This document shows positions 32,496 through 40,673 of a DNA stretch of 41,147 bases, piece by piece. Numbering within the stretch: the stretch's first letter is position 1; every line of letters begins with the position of its first letter. A model generated the notes under the pieces. It was not told the origin of the DNA, searched no databases, and worked only from the letters and a program-made list of their open reading frames with translations. Source of the DNA: Bacteroidales bacterium (GTDB lineage: Bacteria > Bacteroidota > Bacteroidia > Bacteroidales > Bacteroidaceae); NCBI GenBank assembly GCA_004557285.1, contig SFEK01000001.1, positions 1 through 41,147 on the forward strand, read 5' to 3'. A program made the position numbers and the translations under genes.

Positions 32496-34454
32496 TTATC
32501 CTATGTTCTCGGTAGCCTTCAACTGCTCGGCCACCTCGTCGTTCACCAGTTTGGCAAAGTCGGCCATCGACATGATGCCCTGGTCGCCCTGGCCCTGCTT
32601 GCGCACGGCAACGGCACCGTCGGCCTGCTCCTTCTCGCCCACGACGAGCATATAGGGAATGCGCTTCATTTCGTTGTCGCGTATCTTGCGGCCAATCTTC
32701 TCGTTGCGGTCGTCGATGATGGCACGCACGCCCTTGGTGTCGAGATATTTGGCCACCTCGGCGGCATAAGCGTTGTATTTCTCGCTGATGGGCAGGATAG
32801 ACACCTGGTTAGGGGTGAGCCACAAGGGGAAGTGGCCCGATGTGTGCTCTATGAGCACGGCGGTGAAACGCTCCAGCGAACCGAACGGCGCGCGGTGGAT
32901 CATCACGGGAGTCTTCTTGGTGTTGTCGTCGTCGGTATATTCCAGTTTGAAGCGCGACGGCAGGTTGTAGTCCACCTGGATGGTGCCCAGCTGCCAGCGG
33001 CGGCCAATGGCATCCTTCACCATGAAGTCGAGCTTGGGGCCGTAGAATGCCGCCTCGCCATACTCGATCTTGGCATTAAGGCCCTTTTCCTTGCAGGCAT
33101 CGATGATGGCCTGCTCGCTCTCTGCCCACACCTCATCAGAACCGATGTATTTTTCATGGTCGTTGGGGTCGCGGAGCGAAATCTGCGCTTCGAAGTTCTC
33201 GAACTTGAAGATGGTGAACACGGTGTTGATGATGTCCATCACACGCAGAAACTCGCTCTTCACCTGGTCGGGGCGGCAGAAGATATGTGCATCGTCTTGG
33301 GTGAACGAGCGCACACGGGTGAGGCCGTGCAGCTCTCCGCTCTTCTCATAGCGATACACGGTGCCAAACTCAGCGATGCGCAGGGGCAGGTCGCGGTAAG
33401 AGCGTGGTTTCCAGGCAAACACCTCACAATGGTGAGGACAGTTCATGGGTTTGAGCATGTATTCCTCGTCCTCCTCGGGGGTATGTATGGGCTGGAACGA
33501 GTCCTTGCCATAGTGGGCATAGTGGCCAGAGGTGACATAAAGGTTCTTGCTGCCGATGTGCGGGGTGATGACCTCCTGATAGCCGTAACGCTTCTGGATG
33601 TGGCGCAGCATGTCCTGCAGGCGCAGGCGCAGCTCGGTGCCGGCGGGCAGCCAGATGGGCATACCCTTGCCCACGCGCTCGGAGAACATGAAGAGTTCCA
33701 TCTCCTTGCCTATCTTGCGGTGGTCGCGCTTTTTGGCCTCTTCAAGCATCACGAGATACTCGTCGAGCATCTTCTTCTTGGGGAAGGTGATGCCATAGAT
33801 GCGGGTCATCTGCTCACGGTTGGCATCACCACGCCAGAAGGCTCCTGCCACGCTGGTGATCTTGATGGCCTTGATGGCACCCGTGCTCACCAGGTGAGGC
33901 CCCTTGCAGAGGTCGGTGAAGTTGCCCTGTGTATATGTAGAGATGGTGCCGTCCTCCAAGTCTTGGTCGATGTGCTCACACTTGTAGGTCTGGCCGTCGG
34001 CGCCGAAGGCAGCCATGGCATCGGCCTTGGACACTTCTTGCCTGACCACGGGTTCGTCCTTGGCGGCAAGTTCCTTCATCTTCTTCTCGATCTTCTCGAA
34101 GTCGCCTTCCTTGATGATGTCGCCTTCCTTAGGCATGACATCATAGAAGAAGCCGTTTTCGATGGCAGGACCGAAACCGAACTGTATGCCGGGATAAAGC
34201 TCTTTCAAGGCCTCGGCCAGCAAGTGGGCAGAAGTGTGCCAGAAGGCGTGCTTGCCCTCTTCATCCTCCCATTTGTAGAGTTCTACCTTTGCGTCGCTGT
34301 TGATTGGACGGTTCAATTCTGTCGTTTCACCGTTCACGCCACAGGCAATCACGTTGCGTGCCAGGGCTGGCGAAATGCTTTCTGCAATCTGTTGTCCCGT
34401 AACACCCTGTTCATACTCGCGCACAGAGCCATCGGGAAAAGTGATGTGTATCAT
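32496..34454 (-). CDS. thrS: Threonyl-tRNA synthetase
   Basis: This 652-residue class II synthetase charges tRNA-Thr. It has an N-terminal TGS domain (1-62), the editing domain with HTSAHLLAEAL (about 73-83), the catalytic core with KPMNCPHHCEVF (zinc-binding Cys), GLTRVRSFTQDDAHIFC and HRAPFGSLERF, and a C-terminal anticodon domain with PISEKYNAYA. All parts are complete. It is not followed by infC-rpmI-rplT here, since a terminator comes directly after it. The -7 box is at 34488-34495. Confidence 0.97.
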   Translation of the reverse strand: MIHITFPDGSVREYEQGVTGQQIAESISPALARNVIACGVNGETTELNRPINSDAKVELYKWEDEEGKHAFWHTSAHLLAEALKELYPGIQFGFGPAIENGFFYDVMPKEGDIIKEGDFEKIEKKMKELAAKDEPVVRQEVSKADAMAAFGADGQTYKCEHIDQDLEDGTISTYTQGNFTDLCKGPHLVSTGAIKAIKITSVAGAFWRGDANREQMTRIYGITFPKKKMLDEYLVMLEEAKKRDHRKIGKEMELFMFSERVGKGMPIWLPAGTELRLRLQDMLRHIQKRYGYQEVITPHIGSKNLYVTSGHYAHYGKDSFQPIHTPEEDEEYMLKPMNCPHHCEVFAWKPRSYRDLPLRIAEFGTVYRYEKSGELHGLTRVRSFTQDDAHIFCRPDQVKSEFLRVMDIINTVFTIFKFENFEAQISLRDPNDHEKYIGSDEVWAESEQAIIDACKEKGLNAKIEYGEAAFYGPKLDFMVKDAIGRRWQLGTIQVDYNLPSRFKLEYTDDDNTKKTPVMIHRAPFGSLERFTAVLIEHTSGHFPLWLTPNQVSILPISEKYNAYAAEVAKYLDTKGVRAIIDDRNEKIGRKIRDNEMKRIPYMLVVGEKEQADGAVAVRKQGQGDQGIMSMADFAKLVNDEVAEQLKATENIG

Positions 34455-34487
34455 AAACTACTGTTTAAAAATTTCCGTATTTTCCTG

Positions 34488-34495
34488 CAAAAGTA
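34488..34495 (-). promoter_or_regulatory. -7 box of thrS promoter
   Basis: Minus-strand TACTTTTG fits TAnnTTTG and lies 33 bases before the ATG. Just upstream is a small inverted repeat AATAAT-ACG-ATTATT, which may or may not be regulatory. Confidence 0.4.
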
Positions 34496-34576
34496 ATATA
34501 TTTCCGTAAAATAATCGTATTATTCTGCACTTATTTTGCATTTTATCCGATTTTTGCACCATTTCCTGCACAAAAG

Positions 34577-35773
34577 TCACCGCAGTTTGTGACGATGGTA
34601 ATGGGGAGTGACCTTTGCGGAAAAATACACCAACGACACCACGCTGAGCAACGCTCCCACCAGATATACCATGTAAAAGGTGAAATGCTGGGCGATGACT
34701 CCGCTCAGGGCGATGCCTATGCCCAGGCCCACATCCCATGCCGTGAGATAGGTGCTGGTGGCCGTGGCCCGTTGGTTGTTGGGGGCAAGGTTGATGTAGA
34801 GGGTGTTGAAGGCGGGGAACATGGTGCCGAAACCCACACCCAGCAAGGCTGGCACGATGAAGAACACCACCTCGCCACAGGACATGCCCATCAGGCTGAC
34901 ATCCATCAGCCAGCGGCACATCGACAGCAGCAGAAATGCGGCCACCACGGGCACAAAGCCCACCAGGATGCAGGTGGTGACACGACCGCGGTCAACCTGC
35001 CGGCCGGCAAACAGGCGCGATATGCCCATGCCACAGGCCATGATGGTGAAGAAACAGCCCACCTGCCCCTTGATGCCTATCTCCTGCGCATACATCGCCA
35101 CGAAGTTGGTGGTGGAGCCGTAGGGGATGGAGAGCAACAGGAGCGACACGCTGGCCGGAATGCCGCGCAAGAGGAAGAAACGGTCGAGCGAAACGGGCGC
35201 ACGGCGCACGGGTGGACGGGCAGCCGTCTTCACCGTTGTGGCCAGCAGAAGACCGGCAATACTGGTGGAAAGACCTGCAAGGAAAATCACCTCGTATGAC
35301 AGGTGGCCATGCATGAACAGACCTGCCATGGGCCCCAACGCCATCGACACGTTGTTGGTGAGCCCATAATAGCCCAGACCCTCGCCGCGCCGCGCTGCAG
35401 GCATCACATCCACCACCAAGGTGTTGCCGCCCACAGTCACCCCGCCAAAGGCGGCACCATGGAGGGTGCGCAGGATGATGAACATGGTGAGCCCTCCGGC
35501 AAGCACATAACCCAGAAACATGCTCACGCACAAGAAATAGCAGAAGATATAGATGGGCTTGCGCGGAAACGAGTCCATGATATAGCCCGAAAACGGGCGC
35601 ACACACAGTTCGGAAACCGTGTAGCAGCTCAACACCGCCCCCAATACGGCCTCAGGACAATGGTAGTTTTCCCTGAGGTAGAAAGGCAGGATGGGAATGA
35701 GCAGCCAAAACCCGAAAAAGAGCAGGAAATTGGCGGCAAGAAGCGCAATATAACTCCTTGTGAACAGACGCAT
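34577..35773 (-). CDS. MFS transporter (AraJ-like efflux type)
   Basis: This 398-residue protein has about 12 membrane helices and the fold of the major facilitator superfamily. A degenerate motif A is seen at SGYIMDSFPRKPIY and a GRQVDRGRV loop in the second half. It resembles drug or sugar efflux permeases, but the substrate cannot be read from the sequence. ATG 35773 is chosen over ATG 35827, since helix 1 follows directly and the extension is not membrane-like. It lies between pheS and thrS on the same strand. Confidence 0.87.
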   Translation of the reverse strand: MRLFTRSYIALLAANFLLFFGFWLLIPILPFYLRENYHCPEAVLGAVLSCYTVSELCVRPFSGYIMDSFPRKPIYIFCYFLCVSMFLGYVLAGGLTMFIILRTLHGAAFGGVTVGGNTLVVDVMPAARRGEGLGYYGLTNNVSMALGPMAGLFMHGHLSYEVIFLAGLSTSIAGLLLATTVKTAARPPVRRAPVSLDRFFLLRGIPASVSLLLLSIPYGSTTNFVAMYAQEIGIKGQVGCFFTIMACGMGISRLFAGRQVDRGRVTTCILVGFVPVVAAFLLLSMCRWLMDVSLMGMSCGEVVFFIVPALLGVGFGTMFPAFNTLYINLAPNNQRATATSTYLTAWDVGLGIGIALSGVIAQHFTFYMVYLVGALLSVVSLVYFSAKVTPHYHRHKLR

Positions 35774-35854
35774 GGCAACACAACAAAAGGCAGCCGCAGC
35801 GGTGGATGTATCATCAAACCGCCCCAACTGCCCAACAATATAAATATGAATATG

Positions 35855-36892
35855 TTAATTGGCCGACTCGAACTCTTCCAGGAAACGGGTATCGTTCTCT
35901 GAGAACAGACGCAGGTCGGACACCTGGTATTTCAGGTTGGTGATGCGCTCCACACCCAGACCGAAGGCATAGCCGCTATACACCTTGCTGTCGATGCCGC
36001 AGAGCTCGAGCACGTTGGGATCGACCATGCCGCAGCCAAGAATCTCGACCCATCCCGTCTGCTTGCAGAAGCCGCATCCCTTGCCGCCGCAAATGTGGCA
36101 CGAGATGTCCATCTCGGCACTCGGCTCGGTGAAGGGGAAATAGCTGGGGCGCAGACGTATCTTGGTGTCGGCCCCGAACAGCTCACGGGCAAAGGTGAGC
36201 AACACCTGCTTCAGGTCGGTGAACGACACGTTCTTGTCGATATACAAGCCCTCGATCTGATGGAAGAAACAATGGGCACGGGCGGTGATGGCCTCGTTGC
36301 GATACACACGCCCGGGGCAGATGATGCGTATGGGCGGCTGGCCACTCTCCATCACACGGGCCTGCACCGAACTGGTGTGGCTGCGCAACAGGATGTTCTT
36401 GGTGACATCGTCGGGGTTGGCCTCCACGAAGAAGGTGTCCTGCATGTCGCGGGCGGGATGGTCGGCGGCGAAATTCATCTTGGTGAACACATGCAGGTCG
36501 TCTTCCACCTCGGGGCCGTCGGCCAGGGTGAATCCCATGCGCGTGAAGATGTCTATGATTTCATTCTTGACAATGGTCAACGGATGCCTTGTACCTAATT
36601 TCACGGGATATGGAGTGCGCGTGAGGTCGATGTCGTCGTCGTGGGCATCCTTCTGCTCACACATTTCCCTCAAGGCGTTGATGCGTTCAAGAGCCGTCTG
36701 CTTCAGCTCATTGACCCTCATGCCCACCTCTTTCTTCTGCTCTGCAGGCACATTCCTGAAATCTGCCATCAACGAACTGATGGCACCCTTTTTACTCAAA
36801 TACTTCAATCTGAGTGCCTCTATCTCTTCGGGCGTAGAGGCGCTTAGCCCTTTGACTTCCTCAAGAAGTTTCTCGATTTTCTCAAGTATCAT
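35855..36892 (-). CDS. pheS: Phenylalanyl-tRNA synthetase alpha subunit
   Basis: This 345-residue protein is the catalytic alpha subunit of the heterotetrameric enzyme. It has an N-terminal coiled coil (1-85) and a class II core with GTRHPLTIVKNEI, DTFFVE, LLRSHTSSVQAR, GRVYRNEA, FHQIEGL and GFGLGVER-like AFGLGVERI. A small CHICGGKGCGFC insert (about 262-273) adds two CxxC pairs, as seen in Bacteroidetes. pheT is not in the window. ATG 36892 begins MILEKIEKLLEEV; an upstream start would include the promoter. Confidence 0.96.
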   Translation of the reverse strand: MILEKIEKLLEEVKGLSASTPEEIEALRLKYLSKKGAISSLMADFRNVPAEQKKEVGMRVNELKQTALERINALREMCEQKDAHDDDIDLTRTPYPVKLGTRHPLTIVKNEIIDIFTRMGFTLADGPEVEDDLHVFTKMNFAADHPARDMQDTFFVEANPDDVTKNILLRSHTSSVQARVMESGQPPIRIICPGRVYRNEAITARAHCFFHQIEGLYIDKNVSFTDLKQVLLTFARELFGADTKIRLRPSYFPFTEPSAEMDISCHICGGKGCGFCKQTGWVEILGCGMVDPNVLELCGIDSKVYSGYAFGLGVERITNLKYQVSDLRLFSENDTRFLEEFESAN

Positions 36893-36930
36893 GTTATGGA
36901 TATTTTTGATGCCTATTAAAAATATTGATG

Positions 36931-36938
36931 CAAAGGTA
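36931..36938 (-). promoter_or_regulatory. -7 box of pheS promoter
   Basis: Minus-strand TACCTTTG fits TAnnTTTG; the distal box is unclear. Confidence 0.4.
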
Positions 36939-36981
36939 ATATTTTTAGATTGAAACTGTATCATAAATCAAAATAAAGTTG

Positions 36982-36989
36982 TACTTTTG
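36982..36989 (+). promoter_or_regulatory. -7 box of DUF4348 lipoprotein promoter
   Basis: TACTTTTG fits TAnnTTTG, divergent from and 43 bases beyond the pheS box; the distal element is unclear. Confidence 0.4.
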
Positions 36990-37035
36990 CCGAAATTTTG
37001 AGATATTATCGCATACAAAGGAGTATTGTGGAAGT

Positions 37036-37875
37036 ATGAAAAAGGGATTTGTACTCATCATGGCCTTCTGCGCCGCCATGATGTTATGGACAACAGGATG
37101 CGCCGACAAGAAGCCATCGGAGCCCATCGAACAGCATGACTCTATCGCCGACACCACAGCGACAGACACGCTCGAACAACTGATTTCAGAACAGCAGATG
37201 CCCAAGGCGGCCGATGAATTGTTTGACGACTTCATCTTCAATTTCGCCGCCAACAGGAAACTGCAGTTCAGCCGCATCGTGTTCCCGCTGAAGAAAACCG
37301 ACGGGAAAAAAGTGTCTTACATCGAGAAGAAACAATGGAAGATGGAGCATTTCTTCATGCCGCAGGGCTATTACACGCTCATTTTCGACAACATGAAGCA
37401 GATGAAGCTGGTCAAGGATACTTCTATCAACAACGTGGTGGTGGAAAAAGTGTATCTCGACCGCAAGAAGGTGAAGAAATACATCTTCGAGCGCATCAAC
37501 GGACAATGGATGCTCACCGGCATCAATACCAACGCCATGTACCAGAATACCAACGCATCGTTTCTGGCCTTCTACCAGAAGTTTGCCACCGACTCGCTCT
37601 TCCAGGTGAACAGCCTCAACAACCCCGTGGAGTTCAACGGTCCTAACCCCGACGACGACTTCGGCACCATGACAGGCGAGATAGCCCCGGAAACATGGCC
37701 TGCATTTGCCCCCGAGCTGCCGGCCGGCTTCATATACAACATCGTGTATGGACAGAAATACACCGAGGGCACACAGAAGATCTTCGTGATGCGAGGCATA
37801 GCCAACGGTATGGAGATGCAACTGACCTTCAAGAAAATTGGAGGCAAATGGAAACTGACCAAACTGGTGGAATAG
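37036..37875 (+). CDS. DUF4348 lipoprotein
   Basis: This 279-residue lipoprotein has a signal peptide with lipobox LWTTGC, an acidic and Thr-rich spacer, then a domain that begins ADELFDDFIFNFAANRKLQFSRI and ends GMEMQLTFKKIGGKWKLTKL. This matches, from memory, the Bacteroidetes DUF4348 family, whose function is unknown. It starts the MurB operon: its stop is 2 bases before the murB ATG. ATG 37036 is chosen; the upstream in-frame ATG at 36979 overlaps the promoter. Confidence 0.9.
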   Translation: MKKGFVLIMAFCAAMMLWTTGCADKKPSEPIEQHDSIADTTATDTLEQLISEQQMPKAADELFDDFIFNFAANRKLQFSRIVFPLKKTDGKKVSYIEKKQWKMEHFFMPQGYYTLIFDNMKQMKLVKDTSINNVVVEKVYLDRKKVKKYIFERINGQWMLTGINTNAMYQNTNASFLAFYQKFATDSLFQVNSLNNPVEFNGPNPDDDFGTMTGEIAPETWPAFAPELPAGFIYNIVYGQKYTEGTQKIFVMRGIANGMEMQLTFKKIGGKWKLTKLVE

Positions 37876-37877
37876 AC

Positions 37878-38900
37878 ATGAGACAGGAACACGACTACAG
37901 CCTGAAGGCGCACAACACCTTCGGCATAGAGGCCAGATGCAAACGTTTCATCGAATTTGAAAACGTTGACGAACTGCGCCAAGTCATCAACGACATAGGC
38001 AACGAGCGGCGGCAGGGCGAACCGATGCTGCTGCTCGGCGGCGGCAGCAACCTGCTGCTCACAGGCCACTTCAACGGCACGGTGCTCCACTCGGCCATCA
38101 AGGGCCACGAGGCCACCACGACACCCGACGGCATTCTGCTGCGATGCGGCAGCGGAGAGGTGTGGGACGACATCGTGGACCTGTGCGTGAAAAACCATTG
38201 GCACGGCATGGAAAACCTCTCGCTCATTCCGGGTGAGGTGGGCGCAAGCGCCGTGCAGAACATCGGAGCCTACGGAGCCGAAGCAAAGGATATTATATAT
38301 AAGGTGGAAGCCATCGACCTGGCCACGGGCGAGCCACGGCAGATAGCCAACGAGGAATGTGAATATGCCTACCGCTACAGCAAGTTCAAGGGCGAATGGC
38401 GCAACCGCTACATCATCACCCATGTGACCTACAGGCTGAGCAACACGTTCTCACCACAACTGGACTATGGCAACATCAGGAGCGAACTGCAACGGCAGGG
38501 CGTGGACAACCCCACGGCACAACAGCTGAGGGAGGTCATCATCAGCATAAGAAACGCCAAACTGCCCGACCCCAAGCAAGAGGGCAACGCGGGCAGCTTC
38601 TTCATGAACCCCGTGGTGGAACGCAGCGTGTATGAACACCTTGCCGCCCAATATGAGGGCATGCCTCACTACGACGTGGACGACCGGCATGTGAAGATAC
38701 CTGCCGGATGGATGATTGACCAATGTGGATGGAAAGGCAAGACCATGGGCAAGGCCGGCGTGCACGACAAGCAGGCCCTGGTGCTGGTGAACCGTGGCGG
38801 TGCCACAGGACAAGACATCCTGGACCTGTGCAATGCCATACGCAAAGATGTGCACCAACGGTTCGGCATCGACATTCATCCCGAAGTAAACATCGTGTGA
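37878..38900 (+). CDS. murB: UDP-N-acetylenolpyruvoylglucosamine reductase
   Basis: This 340-residue cytoplasmic flavoprotein makes UDP-MurNAc for peptidoglycan synthesis. It is the type I form. It shows THE FAD motifs GGGSNLLLTGHFNG and LIPGEVGASAVQNIGAYG, the catalytic Ser in NAGSFFMNP (about 239) and the C-terminal Glu (E336) in HPEVNIV. It starts 2 bases after the lipoprotein stop and ends 2 bases before the MBL gene, so the three genes form an operon. Confidence 0.96.
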   Translation: MRQEHDYSLKAHNTFGIEARCKRFIEFENVDELRQVINDIGNERRQGEPMLLLGGGSNLLLTGHFNGTVLHSAIKGHEATTTPDGILLRCGSGEVWDDIVDLCVKNHWHGMENLSLIPGEVGASAVQNIGAYGAEAKDIIYKVEAIDLATGEPRQIANEECEYAYRYSKFKGEWRNRYIITHVTYRLSNTFSPQLDYGNIRSELQRQGVDNPTAQQLREVIISIRNAKLPDPKQEGNAGSFFMNPVVERSVYEHLAAQYEGMPHYDVDDRHVKIPAGWMIDQCGWKGKTMGKAGVHDKQALVLVNRGGATGQDILDLCNAIRKDVHQRFGIDIHPEVNIV

Positions 38901-38902
38901 AC

Positions 38903-39667
38903 ATGGCAAGACTCACGTTCTTAGGCACAGGCACATCCGTAGGAGTGCCCACCATCGGCTGCACATGCCCCGTATGCACAAGCAGCGACAGGCACGACAG
39001 GCGCACGCGGGCATCGGCAATGGTGGAGACCGACCGCACACGGGTGCTTATCGACTGCGGACCCGACTTCAGACAGCAGATGCTGCAACAGCCCTTCAGA
39101 AAAATCGATGGCGTGCTTGTAACCCATGCCCACTACGACCATGTGGGCGGCATGGACGACATACGCCCCTTCTGCACGTTTGGCGAAATCAACGTCTATG
39201 CCGACAGACGTGCCGCCGGCAACCTGCGACAGATGATGCCCTATTGTTTTGAGGAGCATCTTTATCCGGGCGTGCCGCGCATACACCTCAACACCATCAC
39301 CCCTCACCGCATGCTGACCATCAACGAACTGCACATCATGCCCATAACCGTGATGCACGACAAACTGCCCATACTGGGGTTCCGCATTGGCACGTTGCTC
39401 TACATCACCGACATGAAAACCATCGGGCACGAAGAAATGGAATACATCAAAGGGATAGACACGCTGGTGGTCAACGCCTTGCGCTTTGAGCCCGACCACC
39501 ATTCGCATCTCGTGGTGAGCGAGGCCATCGACTTTGCCCGACAATTGGGGGCAAGCCGCACATACTTCACCCACATCTGCCATGGCATGGGACTGCACGA
39601 AGAGGTGAACAGGCAACTGCCCCACGGCGTGCAACTGGCATACGACGGGCAAACAATTGAATGGTGA
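38903..39667 (+). CDS. MBL-fold metal-dependent hydrolase (PhnP-like)
   Basis: This 254-residue beta-lactamase-fold hydrolase has HAHYDHVGG (H75, H77, D79, H80), a later HDK and a closing DH motif. An N-terminal CTCPVC cluster (C20, C22, C25) looks like the structural zinc site of PhnP, the phosphodiesterase of phosphonate use. Similar proteins act on cyclic phosphates or nucleic acids; the substrate is unknown. It follows murB directly. Confidence 0.9.
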   Translation: MARLTFLGTGTSVGVPTIGCTCPVCTSSDRHDRRTRASAMVETDRTRVLIDCGPDFRQQMLQQPFRKIDGVLVTHAHYDHVGGMDDIRPFCTFGEINVYADRRAAGNLRQMMPYCFEEHLYPGVPRIHLNTITPHRMLTINELHIMPITVMHDKLPILGFRIGTLLYITDMKTIGHEEMEYIKGIDTLVVNALRFEPDHHSHLVVSEAIDFARQLGASRTYFTHICHGMGLHEEVNRQLPHGVQLAYDGQTIEW

Positions 39668-40005
39668 TGTTGCTCCTATAAAATCGCCATTACAGTTATT
39701 TCAATTACAGTTATTTCAATTACAGTTATTTCAATTACAGTTATTTCAATTACAGTTATTTCAATTACAGTTATTTCAATTACAGTTATTACAGTTGTCC
39801 TGGAAGTTTTTTGCATAGATATTGCAGACCAACAAACTTGCAAGACCGCAATCCGGCAGATACAGGAAACGACACGCCCCACGGCATGACATCTCACAGC
39901 GGTACGGTGGGCTACCGTGCCTCCTATCATCAAAGTGGGTACATCCCCCCATTGGACGGCCCTACCTGCGAAACCTGAAATATGAAAAAAGACAGGTGGA
40001 CACGC
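39668..40005. other. Convergent intergenic region with tandem repeat
   Basis: Apart from the tandem repeat, this stretch holds a 7-bp hairpin (about 39902-39920, GTACGGT/ACCGTGC) and no gene. No clear terminator T-run was seen. Confidence 0.6.
39691..39790 (+). repeat. 15-bp tandem repeat, six exact copies
   Basis: TACAGTTATTTCAAT is repeated six times without change (39691-39780), then 10 more bases of the unit, then an ATTACAGT core. It lies between the convergent MBL gene and the small basic gene. It has no spacers, so it is not a CRISPR array; the minus-strand open frame through it only reads ITVIE repeats. Confidence 0.95.
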
Positions 40006-40260
40006 TCAACGCTTAAACTTGCGGTAGAGTTTCCACGCCAGCAACGCCCCGTCAACCACACCCATGCCCGTGCCCATGAACGAGGCAAGGCTGAACCCTT
40101 TCTTGCGGTTGCTTTTAGCGGGCTTGGCAAACAAATCCTTCCACAGTTTGCCCATCTGCTTGTTGTCTTTCCTGATGTCGTGCAACAAGGCCTCCTTGCG
40201 CTGTCTGATTTCACGCAGCGAACAATAGGTCGTGGTATTCTGTAAATCGTTGTTCATCAT
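40006..40260 (-). CDS. Small basic protein of the YtxH-holin cluster
   Basis: This 84-residue lysine-rich protein has no strong membrane helix except a weak hydrophobic stretch near the end (about 58-78). It starts 40 bases after the holin-like gene and is the last gene of a small envelope cluster usual in Prevotella and Bacteroides. The function is unknown. A second ATG three bases downstream is equally possible as the start. Confidence 0.75.
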   Translation of the reverse strand: MMNNDLQNTTTYCSLREIRQRKEALLHDIRKDNKQMGKLWKDLFAKPAKSNRKKGFSLASFMGTGMGVVDGALLAWKLYRKFKR

Positions 40261-40300
40261 ATTTCACCATCTTGTGTAAATCAAGTCAAAAAAATAACAA

Positions 40301-40648
40301 TCACTCCATCAAAAGCCCTGCGATAAACCTGACCAGAGGCCGCTCTATCCAACGTTTCTTGAACACCACAAGCAACACGAAGAGCAGCATGTAGGCACCG
40401 GCCACGATGCAGAACGCCCAGGTGTTGCCCACCACCGAACCAAGGGCATAGGCGGCAGCAAACGAGAGATAGGTAAGGATGGCTATGAAAAGCAACATGA
40501 AAATGATGAAGAGCAACAAGGCCGTGATGAGCCTTACCGCCTTCTCGGTAATGTCGAGCTTCAGGTACTCGCCCTGAAGCCCGAGATAATGTCTGGCCAA
40601 CTGCAACAGCTGGCTGATGGTCTCAATATTCTTATCTGTAGAGAACAT
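40301..40648 (-). CDS. Phage-holin-superfamily (Holin-X-like) membrane protein
   Basis: This 115-residue protein has two hydrophobic segments (about 40-62 and 76-98), an amphipathic N-terminal helix and basic ends. This fits the putative actinobacterial holin-X / phage holin superfamily III group. In Bacteroidales this gene usually follows a YtxH-domain gene and precedes a small basic protein, as here. No lysis module is nearby, so a phage holin role is unlikely; an envelope stress or shape role is more probable. Confidence 0.85.
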   Translation of the reverse strand: MFSTDKNIETISQLLQLARHYLGLQGEYLKLDITEKAVRLITALLLFIIFMLLFIAILTYLSFAAAYALGSVVGNTWAFCIVAGAYMLLFVLLVVFKKRWIERPLVRFIAGLLME

Positions 40649-40673
40649 GTTTCAGAAATACATATATATATCC

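Noticed and set aside
32832..34496. 554-codon open frame antisense to thrS
   Set aside because: Shadow of thrS, caused by its GC-rich codon third positions.
39691..39790. CRISPR array
   Set aside because: The units are directly adjacent without spacers, and no cas genes are present.
39676..39933. Protein coded by the tandem repeat (ITVIE repeats, minus strand)
   Set aside because: Open only because the 15-base unit has no stop in this frame; no promoter or conserved flanks.
40301..40648. Prophage lysis holin
   Set aside because: No endolysin, tail or other phage gene is adjacent; the neighbours fit the usual YtxH-holin-basic protein cluster of Bacteroidales.
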